A DNA stretch of 9,709 nt from Methanomicrobiales archaeon (GCA_017883495.1 JADGNL010000004.1:1-9709); one strand, 5' to 3'. Shown: positions 1 through 6,660, numbered from the stretch's first letter. Numbers and translations are program-made. Notes: a model not told the origin generated them from the sequence alone.

Positions 1-51
1 CACTACTGCGACTGGCTCGTCACGAAGGAGATCGCCGAACACATCCTCTGA
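1..51 (+). CDS. C-terminal end of an upstream gene (partial)
   Basis: An open frame enters from the left edge and ends at TGA 49-51. It encodes the 16-residue tail HYCDWLVTKEIAEHIL. The codons have G or C in the third position, like the other genes here. That, together with the promoter that follows for the next gene, makes a real gene end likely. The tail is too short to identify a family, so no function is offered. Confidence 0.5.
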   Translation, partial: HYCDWLVTKEIAEHIL

Positions 52-75
52 GCCGCCCACTCTTTTCACCATCCG

Positions 76-81
76 TATATA
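76..81 (+). promoter_or_regulatory. TATA box (box A) of the M24 peptidase gene
   Basis: TATATA lies in otherwise GC-rich DNA, centred about 27 bases upstream of the ATG at 106. This is the archaeal spacing from TATA box to transcription start, so the transcript probably begins at or within a few bases of the start codon (leaderless). No Shine-Dalgarno sequence is visible before the ATG, which agrees. Confidence 0.7.
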
Positions 82-105
82 GGTACGACCCCAACGCTGA
101 TCCGC

Positions 106-1299
106 ATGGAGTCGAAGGTCCCGGCGAGCGAGCTCGACGACCGCCTGAAACGGTTCCGGCGCCTCATGGACGCCGCGGACCCGGCGTGGGAGCTCGCCGT
201 TGTCCTCAGCAAGATCAATCTCTACTACTTCACGGGTACCATGCAGGACGGCGTGCCCCTCGTCCCCCGCGACGGCGAGGCCTGCCTCTGGGTCCGTCGG
301 AGCTACGAGCGGGCCACGGACGAGTCGCTCTTTTCCGCAATCCGGCCGATGCGATCCTATCGCGACGCCGCGGCGGGCATGGCCGCGATCCCGGCGACCG
401 TGCACCTGGAGACCGAGCAGGTGCCGCTCGCGGCGTACGGCCGGCTGCGGAAGCACTTCCCGTTTCGGGAGGTGCGCGCGGCCGACCAGCAGATCCTCCG
501 GGCCCGTGCGGTCAAGAGCCCGTACGAGCTCGATCTGATGGCGCGGGCCGGCGCGATCCACCGCCGCGTGCTTGAGGACCGCGTGCCCGAGATCCTCCGC
601 GAGGGGATGAGCGAGGCCGAGCTGACGAGCGAGCTCTACACCCTGATGATGGACGAGGGCCACCACGGGATCGTCCGGTTCGGCATGTTCGAGTCCGAGA
701 TCGTGCTCGGGCTGATCGGCTTCGGCGAGAGCTCGATCTATCCGACGTACCTCGACAGCCCGGGCGGCAATGCGGGCATGGGACCGGCCGTCCCGCTCTT
801 CGGGAGCCGGACGCGCCTCCTCGCCGACGGCGACCTCGTCTTCGTCGATATCGGGTGCGGCTACGCCGGGTACCACACGGACAAGACCATGACGTACGTC
901 TTCGGCACGCCGCTTCCGGACGAGGCCGTCGCGGCTCACGAGCGGTGCGTGGAGATTCAGGACGCGATCACCCCGCTTCTCGCGCCCGGGGCCGTCCCCT
1001 CGGCGATCTACGAAACGGTCACGGCCGAGCTCGAGCCCGCGTTCCTCGAGAATTTCATGGGCTACGGCGGGCGACGCGTCCAGTTCGTCGGTCACGGGAT
1101 CGGGCTGGAGATCGCAGAGAACCCGGTCATCGCCCGGGGCTTCGACGAGCCGCTCGAGGCGGGGATGGCGATCGCCGTCGAGCCCAAGGAAGGGATCAAG
1201 GGGGTCGGGATGGTCGGGATCGAGAACACGTTCGTGGTTACACCCGGCGGCGGCCGGAGTCTGACCGGGCACCACCCCGGGCTGATGCAGATCGGATAA
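106..1299 (+). CDS. M24-family metallopeptidase-like protein (Xaa-Pro aminopeptidase/prolidase type)
   Basis: This 397-residue protein has the two-domain layout of the creatinase/prolidase (M24B) family: an N-terminal creatinase-like domain (about 10-130) and a C-terminal pita-bread catalytic domain (about 145-390). The five expected metal ligands are visible: D248 (VFVDIG), D259 (HTDKT), H330 (GHGIGLEIAENP), E359 (AVEPKEG) and E373 (GIENTF). A two-metal centre is therefore probably intact, and a cytosolic enzyme cleaving X-Pro dipeptides or peptides is the default reading. One oddity: the stretch before the first Asp ligand (about 216-240), where prolidases usually carry a histidine in a 'GxNGxxPHH'-like motif, reads SPGGNAGMGPAVPLFG with no histidine. 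The substrate may therefore differ from X-Pro peptides. The ATG at 106 is chosen because of the TATA spacing. It is a single-gene unit converging on coaD. The family is secure; the substrate is not. Confidence 0.85.
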   Translation: MESKVPASELDDRLKRFRRLMDAADPAWELAVVLSKINLYYFTGTMQDGVPLVPRDGEACLWVRRSYERATDESLFSAIRPMRSYRDAAAGMAAIPATVHLETEQVPLAAYGRLRKHFPFREVRAADQQILRARAVKSPYELDLMARAGAIHRRVLEDRVPEILREGMSEAELTSELYTLMMDEGHHGIVRFGMFESEIVLGLIGFGESSIYPTYLDSPGGNAGMGPAVPLFGSRTRLLADGDLVFVDIGCGYAGYHTDKTMTYVFGTPLPDEAVAAHERCVEIQDAITPLLAPGAVPSAIYETVTAELEPAFLENFMGYGGRRVQFVGHGIGLEIAENPVIARGFDEPLEAGMAIAVEPKEGIKGVGMVGIENTFVVTPGGGRSLTGHHPGLMQIG

Positions 1300-1432
1300 G
1301 AAACCACTGTTTATCGATCGTCGCGGTGCCGGATCGCTTCTGCTCCGCTGCTAGCCGACAACCGGGAAGGAGCCGCACCCCTCCCCCGTTACCTGAGCCT
1401 TTGGAAGAGCGATCTCCTCATCGACTCCGTTT
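1300..1432. other. Convergent spacer between the M24 gene and coaD with fold potential
   Basis: No open reading frame is supported in these 133 bases. Inverted pairs are visible: GATCGC 1332-1337 with GCGATC 1409-1414, nested GCTCC 1342-1346 with GGAGC 1369-1373, and a small CCG/CGG hairpin at 1355-1365. A TATA-like TTTATC occurs at 1310-1315 and TTTT at 1430-1433. It may hold terminators for the two converging genes or a small structured RNA; neither is shown. Confidence 0.3.
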
Positions 1433-1894
1433 TCATCCGGCCATGACCTTTCCGTGCTCGTCGATCTCGCCCCGGTGGATTCGCGTCGACGAGATCCACC
1501 GGCCGTCCTCCGCGAGGACGCAGCTGATCTGGTGGATGTCGACCTTCCGCTTCCCGCGCTCGCGCCGGAGCCGGTTGATCTCGATCGCGACCGGCAGAGT
1601 CTCCTCCGAGACCACGAGCGCGTCGAAGTCGAGGTCGAGGGCCGAGCCGTACCGGTCCGAGAGCGACTCGATCTCGTACCCGATGCCTCGATCGAACTCC
1701 TTCACGAACCGCTCGACGCCGGCGCGCCGCTCCGCGTATGACCGGACGGGATGTCTCTTCGCCCCGGCGAACGCGTCCGAGGTCAGGCCGATCACGACCG
1801 TGCCGGCCGGTCCGGCGAGCTCGAACGAACGGGTGAGAAGGGTCCGGTGCCCGTCGTGGAGCGGGTCGAAGGTGCCCCCCACCATAATCTTCAT
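1433..1894 (-). CDS. coaD: Phosphopantetheine adenylyltransferase, archaeal type
   Basis: This 153-residue enzyme transfers AMP from ATP to 4'-phosphopantetheine to give dephospho-CoA, the penultimate step of coenzyme A synthesis in the cytosol. It belongs to the nucleotidyltransferase superfamily with HxGH and ISSTR signatures. The first appears as GGTFDPLHDGH (residues 6-16) and the second as WISSTRIHRGEID (133-145). The length of about 150 residues is normal for archaeal PPAT. The ATG at 1894 sits about 27 bases from a box A at 1917-1926, suggesting a leaderless mRNA. A second in-frame ATG three codons later (1885) would give MVGGTFDP and cannot be excluded. It stands alone on the minus strand, divergent from the gamma-carbonic anhydrase operon and convergent with the M24 gene. 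Confidence 0.92.
   Translation of the reverse strand: MKIMVGGTFDPLHDGHRTLLTRSFELAGPAGTVVIGLTSDAFAGAKRHPVRSYAERRAGVERFVKEFDRGIGYEIESLSDRYGSALDLDFDALVVSEETLPVAIEINRLRRERGKRKVDIHQISCVLAEDGRWISSTRIHRGEIDEHGKVMAG
1882..1888 (+). promoter_or_regulatory. Possible box A for the gamma-CA/HdrA/MtnA/DUF116 operon
   Basis: CCATAATC is the only AT-rich stretch upstream of the ATG at 1924. It is about 39 bases away, which would give a leader of about 12 bases. It lies inside the first codons of the divergent coaD gene. The match is weak and the assignment tentative. Confidence 0.3.
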
Positions 1895-1916
1895 CCCCTC
1901 TCCGTTGCCACCTCTC

Positions 1917-1926
1917 CTTTAATATG
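1917..1926 (-). promoter_or_regulatory. Box A of coaD, overlapping the gamma-CA start codon
   Basis: Read on the minus strand this is CATATTAAAG, centred about 27 bases upstream of the coaD ATG at 1894, the spacing expected for a leaderless archaeal gene. The same bases contain the ATG (1924-1926) of the divergent gamma-carbonic anhydrase gene. Confidence 0.6.
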
Positions 1927-2406
1927 GATACTGGTACGCTCGGGGCCGACGTCTTTCTCGCGCCGAACGCGACCGTCCTCGGCGACGTCACCCTCGGGGA
2001 CCGGGTCGGGATCTGGTTCGGGGCCGTGGTCCGGGCCGATAAGGACCGGATCGCGATCGGTGCGGACTCGAACGTCCAGGACAACTGCGTGGTCCACTGC
2101 TCCGCGGGCCGGCCCGTCACGCTCGGCCGGGAGGTCTCGGTCGGACACGGCGCGATCCTGCACGGCTGCACCATCGGCGACCGCGTCCTCGTCGGCATGG
2201 GCGCGATCGTCCTGAACGGGGCCGTGATCGGCGAGGACTCGCTGATCGGGGCCGGGGCCGTCGTGACCGAGGGGGCCGAAGTCCCGCCGGGCTCGGTCGT
2301 GGTGGGCGTCCCCGGAAAGGTCGTAAAGCAGACGACCGAGGCGCAGCGGATGCACATCCGGCAGAACGCGGCCTCGTACGTCGAGCTCGCGGGGCGGTAC
2401 CGGTGA
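1924..2406 (+). CDS. Gamma-class carbonic anhydrase family protein (CamH/YrdA-like)
   Basis: This 160-residue left-handed beta-helix protein is built from hexapeptide repeats (about 10-130) and ends in a C-terminal helix (about 138-155). The three zinc-binding histidines of the gamma class are present: H58 in NCVVHCS and H75 and H80 in VGHGAILH, with the family's five-residue spacing between the last two. The VVRAD segment (36-40) and VQDN (51-54) also match the family's active-site strip. The trimer would hydrate CO2 to bicarbonate. The long acidic loop of the methanogen Cam enzyme is absent, as in the CamH/YrdA/PaaY branch, where catalytic activity is variable. It is the first gene of a four-gene operon and its TGA overlaps the GTG of the HdrA-like gene by 4 bases. 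Carbonic anhydrase activity is inferred from the ligands. Confidence 0.85.
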   Translation: MDTGTLGADVFLAPNATVLGDVTLGDRVGIWFGAVVRADKDRIAIGADSNVQDNCVVHCSAGRPVTLGREVSVGHGAILHGCTIGDRVLVGMGAIVLNGAVIGEDSLIGAGAVVTEGAEVPPGSVVVGVPGKVVKQTTEAQRMHIRQNAASYVELAGRYR

Positions 2407-3683
2407 CGCCCGCGGTCGTCGTGGTCGGCGGGGGCGTGGCCGGCTGCCAGGCCGCGCTCGACCTCGCGAACCACGGCCTCCAGGTCCACCTGGTCGAGCG
2501 CGAGCCCTCGATCGGTGGGCGCATGGCCCAGCTCGACAAGACCTTCCCGACGAACGACTGCTCCATGTGCATCCTCTCGCCGAAGATGGTCGACGTCGAA
2601 CGCCACCCCCTGATCCGGGTCCACACCCTCGCCGAGGTGACGCGCCTCGAGGGGGAGCGCGGCGCGTTCCGGGTCACCGTGACCCGCCATCCCCGGTACG
2701 TCGACGAGGCCCTCTGCACCGGCTGCGGCGACTGCGTCGCGGTCTGCCCGGTCGAGGTCTACAACCGGTTCGACGCCGGGGTCGGTGTCCGCAAGGCGAT
2801 CTACGCGCCCCACGCCCAGGCCGTCCCGAACGTGGTCGCGAAGGATCCCGTCCACTGCATCGAGTGCGGGCTCTGCTACGACGCCTGCGGCCTCGACGCG
2901 GTCCTCCGGGAGGACGTCGACCGCGAGGAGACGATCGAGGCGGCCGCGGTCGTGCTCGCGACGGGATACGACCCGATCGATCCGCGCTGCAAGCCCCAGT
3001 ACCGCTACGGCGAGGAGCCGGACGTGGTCACGAGCCTCGAGCTCGAGCGGATGATCAACGCCTCGGGCCCGACGGGCGGGAAGCTCCGCCGGCTCTCGAA
3101 CGGCGAGACGCCGCACTCGATCGTCTTCATCCAGTGCGTGGGCTCGCGCGACGTCGCCCAGGGCCGGCCCTGGTGCTCGGCCGTCTGCTGCATGCAGGCG
3201 ATCAAGAACGCCCAGCTGATCAAGGAGAAGTCGCCCGAGACCGAGGTCGCGATCTGCTACATGGACGTCCGAGCTCACGGCAAGGGGTACGAGGAGTACT
3301 ACGAGCGCGCCCGAACCCTCGGCGTCCGCTTCGTCCGCGGCATGCCCGGCGAGGTCCAGCGCTCGTCGACCGGGCCGATGCGCATTCCCGTCGAGGATAC
3401 CTTCACGGGCGAGATGCTCCTGCTCGAGCCCGAACTCGTGGTCCTCTCGATCGGCCTCCAGCCGTCGGCCGGCACGGTCGCCCTCGCAAAGGTCGCCGGG
3501 GTCGAGCTCGAGGAGTCGGGATTCTACCGCTCGGCCGACGACGTCTTCGACGCGGTCGCGTCCGGCCGGGGCGGGGTTTATTTCGCCGGCGCCGGCCTCG
3601 GGCCGCGGGACATCCCCGACTCGGTCGCCCAGGGCGGGGCCGCCGCGGTCCGCGCCTGCATCGACGCCCTGCGGGTGGAGTGA
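2403..3683 (+). CDS. HdrA-like FAD/iron-sulfur protein, short form
   Basis: This 426-residue protein has the core of the heterodisulfide reductase subunit A family, which passes or bifurcates electrons through FAD and iron-sulfur clusters. An N-terminal dinucleotide-binding motif VVGGGVAG (7-14) is followed by the HdrA-specific cysteine pair in NDCSMCILSPKM (C53, C56). Two ferredoxin-type clusters follow: C105/C108/C111 with C115, and C152/C155/C158 with C162. Later come ATGYDP (186-191), CVGSRD (245-250), WCSAVCCMQAIK (257-268) and the FAD-closing DIPDSVAQGGAAA (403-415). Methanogen HdrA is about 650 residues and carries extra N- and C-terminal parts; here the chain starts directly at the FAD motif. 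No HdrB or HdrC lies in the window. The GTG start at 2403 forms a GTGA overlap with the preceding stop, with a G-rich site (2391-2397) upstream. The HdrA family is secure; the electron partners and the role are unknown. Confidence 0.9.
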   Translation: MTPAVVVVGGGVAGCQAALDLANHGLQVHLVEREPSIGGRMAQLDKTFPTNDCSMCILSPKMVDVERHPLIRVHTLAEVTRLEGERGAFRVTVTRHPRYVDEALCTGCGDCVAVCPVEVYNRFDAGVGVRKAIYAPHAQAVPNVVAKDPVHCIECGLCYDACGLDAVLREDVDREETIEAAAVVLATGYDPIDPRCKPQYRYGEEPDVVTSLELERMINASGPTGGKLRRLSNGETPHSIVFIQCVGSRDVAQGRPWCSAVCCMQAIKNAQLIKEKSPETEVAICYMDVRAHGKGYEEYYERARTLGVRFVRGMPGEVQRSSTGPMRIPVEDTFTGEMLLLEPELVVLSIGLQPSAGTVALAKVAGVELEESGFYRSADDVFDAVASGRGGVYFAGAGLGPRDIPDSVAQGGAAAVRACIDALRVE

Positions 3684-3684
3684 C

Positions 3685-4701
3685 GTGGAACGGACCCTCT
3701 GGTGGGACGGCCCGCTCGACCGGCTCCGGCTGATCGACCAGACCCTCCTCCCCGGTCGATACGAATCGATCCCGATCCCCGACATCGACGCGCTCGTCGA
3801 GGCCATCCAGTCGCTCCGCGTCCGCGGGGCGCCCGCGCTCGGCGTGGCCGGCGCGTATGGCGTCGCGCTCGCGGCGAGGACGGCGGACTCAGGCTGCTAC
3901 CTCGAGAACGTCGGCGGACTCGCGAAGCGGGTCCGCTCGGCCCGGCCGACGGCCGTCAACCTCGCCTGGGGCGTGGACCGGGCGCTCGCCGCAATCGGCG
4001 AGACAACAGCCCCGGACGAGGTCGCCGCCGTGACCCTCGCCGAGGCTGAACGGATCGCCGACGGGGATATCGCGACGAACCGCGCCCTCGGCGCACAGGG
4101 CGCCGCCCTCCTCCCCGACGACGCGACCGTCCTGACTCACTGCAACGCGGGCGCGCTGGCCTGCGTCGGCTGGGGGACCGCGCTCGGCGTGGTCCGCTCG
4201 GCCGTCGAGGCCGGCAAGCGCGTCCGCGTGATCGCCTGCGAGACCCGCCCCCTCCTCCAGGGTGCCCGCCTGACCGCGTTCGAGCTCCAGCGCGACGGCA
4301 TCCCGGTCACCGTCTGCCCCGACTCGGCCGGTGCAGAGCTGATGCGCGAGGGCGGGATCGACGCTGTGATCGTCGGCGCGGACCGGGTCACCCGCGACGC
4401 CGTCTTCAACAAGGTCGGGACGTACGCGCACGCGATCGCCGCAAAGCACCACGGCATTCCCTTCTACGTCGCGGCCCCGACCTCGAGCCTTGACCCGTTC
4501 CTCTCCGGCGCCGAGGTCGAGATCGAGGAGCGGGGGCGGAGCGAGGTCGCCTGCCTCTGCGGAACGCCGACCGTGCCCGACGGCGTGCCCGTCCGGAACC
4601 CGGCCTTCGACCTGACCCCGATCAACCTGGTCACGGCCGTCATCACCGAACGCGGGGTCTTTCGCGACCCGAAGGAGCTCTTCGCTGCATGGCGCTCCTG
4701 A
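3685..4701 (+). CDS. mtnA: S-methyl-5-thioribose-1-phosphate isomerase (MtnA family)
   Basis: This 338-residue cytosolic isomerase is related to eIF2B. It converts the aldose 5-methylthioribose-1-phosphate to methylthioribulose-1-phosphate in salvage of methylthioadenosine. Visible family motifs are LIDQTLLPG (16-24), VRGAPALG (46-53), THCNAGALAC with the catalytic cysteine C153, ACETRPLLQGARLTAFE (184-200), VGADR with the catalytic aspartate D232, FNKVGTY (241-247) and NPAFDLTP (305-312). The RDAVFNKVGTY segment is the archaeal version of the bacterial 'NGDxANKIGTY'. Length is normal. The GTG at 3685 lies 1 base after the hdrA stop and has GGTGGAG (3674-3680) as a ribosome site inside the previous gene. 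The 3' end overlaps the DUF116 start by 13 bases. A ribose-1,5-bisphosphate isomerase activity is a less likely alternative. Confidence 0.88.
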   Translation: MERTLWWDGPLDRLRLIDQTLLPGRYESIPIPDIDALVEAIQSLRVRGAPALGVAGAYGVALAARTADSGCYLENVGGLAKRVRSARPTAVNLAWGVDRALAAIGETTAPDEVAAVTLAEAERIADGDIATNRALGAQGAALLPDDATVLTHCNAGALACVGWGTALGVVRSAVEAGKRVRVIACETRPLLQGARLTAFELQRDGIPVTVCPDSAGAELMREGGIDAVIVGADRVTRDAVFNKVGTYAHAIAAKHHGIPFYVAAPTSSLDPFLSGAEVEIEERGRSEVACLCGTPTVPDGVPVRNPAFDLTPINLVTAVITERGVFRDPKELFAAWRS

Positions 4702-5468
4702 CCGGCGCGTTCGCCCCCTTCTTCGAGCTCGTGGGGGCGCTCGCGCTCCTGCTCATCGTCGCCGTCCTCGTGGTCGCGGCCGTCCTGCTCGTGCTGACCG
4801 TGGCCTCGATCCGCTCGGGCCGGCTCTACTTCCCGCGCCTCCTCCGGCCCGGGCTCACGGCCCTCGAGGGGCTGATGCGCGCCCTCTTCAAGGCGGCCGG
4901 GCTCGAGGACCAGGAGATGCTCGCGTTCTTCGTCAAGCTCGGCAACACCATGAACGCCCGGGCCTTCGCCGAGGTCCCGGTCGCCGAGCGGGCGATCTTC
5001 CTGCCCCAGTGCCTCCGGAACGCGACCTGTCCGGCCGACCTGACCCCGGAGGGGATCCGGTGCAAGCGCTGCCGACGCTGCACGGTCGGCGAGGCCATGG
5101 ACGTGCTCGAGGGGCTCGGCTACCGGATCTTCATCGTGCCCGGCTCCTCCTTCATCAAGCGTATGGTCAGGAAGTACCGGCCCCGCGCCCTGATCGGAGT
5201 CGGGTGCCTGGCCGAGGTCAAGGAGGGGCTCGAGATGGCCGATAAGCTCGGGCTCGTCGGCCTCGGCGTGGTGACCATGAAGGAGGGCTGCGTCGAGACC
5301 CTCGTGGACTGGACCTCGCTCTACGAGACGGCCCTGCTCGGGCTCGCCCCCTCAGCCGTTCCCGAAGACCTTCACCTGCCGGCCCACGAGGAGCCCGCTT
5401 GTAATCCGGCCGTGAATCAGGATCAGCCCGTCCGTCCGGACGTCGCCGACGGTCGCGCCGGGCCGTAG
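4689..5468 (+). CDS. DUF116 family protein with N-terminal membrane anchor
   Basis: This 259-residue protein of unknown function has one hydrophobic segment (about 13-40), so it is probably anchored to the membrane with the rest in the cytosol. The DUF116 core (about 55-215) carries FLPQC (C108), ATC (C114), then C125/C128/C131 in RCKRCRRC, followed by GYRIFIVPGSSFIKRMV (144-160), GVGC (C173) and KEGCVETLVDW (C201). Seven conserved-looking cysteines in such spacing suggest metal or iron-sulfur binding; this is inference. The ATG at 4689 overlaps the end of mtnA, with GAAGGAG at 4671-4677 as a ribosome site. The last 40 or so residues, after about 218, run antisense to the bactofilin-like gene, have no DUF116 character and look like read-through to the next stop. 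The gene ends a four-gene operon, so a link to the HdrA-like protein is plausible. Confidence 0.8.
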   Translation: MALLTGAFAPFFELVGALALLLIVAVLVVAAVLLVLTVASIRSGRLYFPRLLRPGLTALEGLMRALFKAAGLEDQEMLAFFVKLGNTMNARAFAEVPVAERAIFLPQCLRNATCPADLTPEGIRCKRCRRCTVGEAMDVLEGLGYRIFIVPGSSFIKRMVRKYRPRALIGVGCLAEVKEGLEMADKLGLVGLGVVTMKEGCVETLVDWTSLYETALLGLAPSAVPEDLHLPAHEEPACNPAVNQDQPVRPDVADGRAGP

Positions 5469-5774
5469 CCGGACCGTGCCGCCGGCCTCGATCCCGGCCA
5501 CGTGCGCTCCGTCCGCGACCGTGACGTCGCCGCTCGACGTGAGACCGCCGCGCACGGTCGCATGGTGGCCGATCAGGGCCTCGTGGCAGGCGCACCGCCC
5601 GCCGACCGTGCCGTGGGGGCCGAGGTCGAGCCGGCCGTTCACGACCAGGTCCCCCCAGACGTGGCAGTCGGGCGGAAGGACGAGGTGGCCGGGCACGCGG
5701 ACGTTCCCGTCGAAGATCGCTCCCCGCTCGGCGAGGTAGACATCGCCGCACCGCTTCAGCCGCGCCGTGGTCAT
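5352..5774 (-). CDS. Bactofilin-like polymer-forming beta-helix protein
   Basis: The 140 residues show the short repeated valine/glycine pattern of the bactofilin (polymer-forming cytoskeletal, DUF583-like) fold along the whole chain, for example FDGNVRVPGHLVL (21-33), VWGDLVVNGRLDLGP (39-53) and VGDVRTDGLILIHGRI (109-124). It closes with VGRQVKVFG. Such proteins form a right-handed beta-helix that polymerises into filaments or patches, often at the membrane or cell surface; the archaeal role is not established. No signal peptide or transmembrane segment is seen. The ATG at 5774 lies 29 bases after the ubiA stop on the same strand, so the two are probably co-transcribed. No strong ribosome site was seen. 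The 3' end overlaps the end of the convergent DUF116 gene by 117 bases. Confidence 0.7.
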   Translation of the reverse strand: MTTARLKRCGDVYLAERGAIFDGNVRVPGHLVLPPDCHVWGDLVVNGRLDLGPHGTVGGRCACHEALIGHHATVRGGLTSSGDVTVADGAHVAGIEAGGTVRLRPGATVGDVRTDGLILIHGRITSGLLVGRQVKVFGNG

Positions 5775-5803
5775 GCTCTTTCTCTATTCGCGGTCCGGCG
5801 GTA

Positions 5804-6655
5804 TCAGGGTTGTGCGAGCAGCGCGGCCACGGCGAACGCGGCGAGCGCGAGGTACATCCCGACCTTGAGGAGGGTCGTGGCCCGGGCCTCGCGGACGCAG
5901 TCGCCGGTGGTGCAACGGACGGCGCGGAGCGCGCCGCCGAGGATCAGCAGGTCCGCCGGCGCGATCAGGGCCAGGTACGGCACCCCCCACGCGGCGTACG
6001 GCAGGGCCGAGGCCGCGACCCCGGCAAGGGCGAAGGCGAGGGCGAGCCGGACCGTCGGCCGGACTCCGAACCGGACGGGGAAGGTCCGGGCCCCGCCCTC
6101 GCGGTCCCCCTCGACGTCCTCGGCCGCCTTCAGGAGCTCGCGGGCGACCGTGCCGAGGGCCGTGATCAGCGCGAGCGGGAGGATCTCCTCGAGCCCGACA
6201 AGCCCGACTGCGGCCCCGCCGAAGATGAAGGTCGAGGCCGCGAGGTACGCCACGGCGAGATGGCCCAAGAACGCGACGCGCTTGAGCCGGGCCGCGTACA
6301 GCAAGAGGAGGACGGCGTTGACGACCGCGATCAGGGCCGGTGCGGGCCCGGCCGGAACCGCGAACGCGCAGCCCGCGACGAAGAGGACGGCCGCGTACCG
6401 GGCCGCACCGCGCGTCGAGACCCGGCCAGACGGGATCGGCCGCTCCGGCCGGTTCACGGCGTCGATCGCGGCGTCGTAGTAGTCGTTGACCGTATTCCCG
6501 GCTCCGGTGATCAGGACCACGGCGAGAAAGAGCCACGCCATGACCGGGCCCGGCGCGCCGCCCACGATCAGATAGGCGAGGAGCGCGACCAAGCCCGAGA
6601 CGACGGCGTTCGTCGGGCGGAGAATGGATAGGTAGCCGGGCAGCACGGGGTCCAC
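5804..6655 (-). CDS. UbiA-family prenyltransferase, probable digeranylgeranylglyceryl phosphate synthase
   Basis: This integral membrane enzyme probably adds the second geranylgeranyl chain to geranylgeranylglyceryl phosphate to make the archaeal ether-lipid core. Starting from GTG 6655 it is 283 residues with about eight or nine hydrophobic helices. The first aspartate motif is NDYYDAAIDAVNRPERPIPSG (57-77) and the second is EDVEGDREGGARTFPVRFG (179-197); both fit the archaeal DGGGP synthase branch of UbiA. The open frame runs further 5' to 6745, but that part lies inside the tRNA-Arg gene and cannot be coding. GTG 6655 (giving MDPVLPGYLSILRPTN) or GTG 6646 (MLPGYLSILRPTN) are the plausible starts. 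The former lies only 5 bases after the tRNA 3' end. The bactofilin-like gene follows 29 bases downstream. Another UbiA substrate remains possible, but the motifs and the archaeal context favour DGGGP synthase. Confidence 0.85.
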   Translation of the reverse strand: MDPVLPGYLSILRPTNAVVSGLVALLAYLIVGGAPGPVMAWLFLAVVLITGAGNTVNDYYDAAIDAVNRPERPIPSGRVSTRGAARYAAVLFVAGCAFAVPAGPAPALIAVVNAVLLLLYAARLKRVAFLGHLAVAYLAASTFIFGGAAVGLVGLEEILPLALITALGTVARELLKAAEDVEGDREGGARTFPVRFGVRPTVRLALAFALAGVAASALPYAAWGVPYLALIAPADLLILGGALRAVRCTTGDCVREARATTLLKVGMYLALAAFAVAALLAQP

Positions 6656-6660
6656 CGAAA

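Noticed and set aside
1350..1385. Resemblance of ACCGGGAAGGAGCCGC to the conserved loop of signal recognition particle RNA
   Set aside because: The flanking strands do not supply the conserved GGTCAGG-type partner and the spacer is much shorter than an archaeal SRP RNA of about 300 bases.
1389..3806. An 805-codon open frame on the minus strand across coaD, the gamma-CA and the HdrA-like gene
   Set aside because: It lies antisense to three genes with clear family motifs, is rich in D, R, A and V runs typical of GC-rich shadow frames, and shows no recognisable domain.
3685..4701. Reading MtnA as a translation initiation factor eIF2B subunit or ribose-1,5-bisphosphate isomerase
   Set aside because: The catalytic cysteine and aspartate, VRGAP, ETRPLLQGARLTA and NPAFDLTP motifs fit the MtnA branch better, although activity was not tested.
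5502..6479. Plus-strand frames of up to 325 codons opposite ubiA and the bactofilin-like gene
   Set aside because: They are antisense shadows of GC-rich genes with arginine/alanine/proline-rich composition and no domain.
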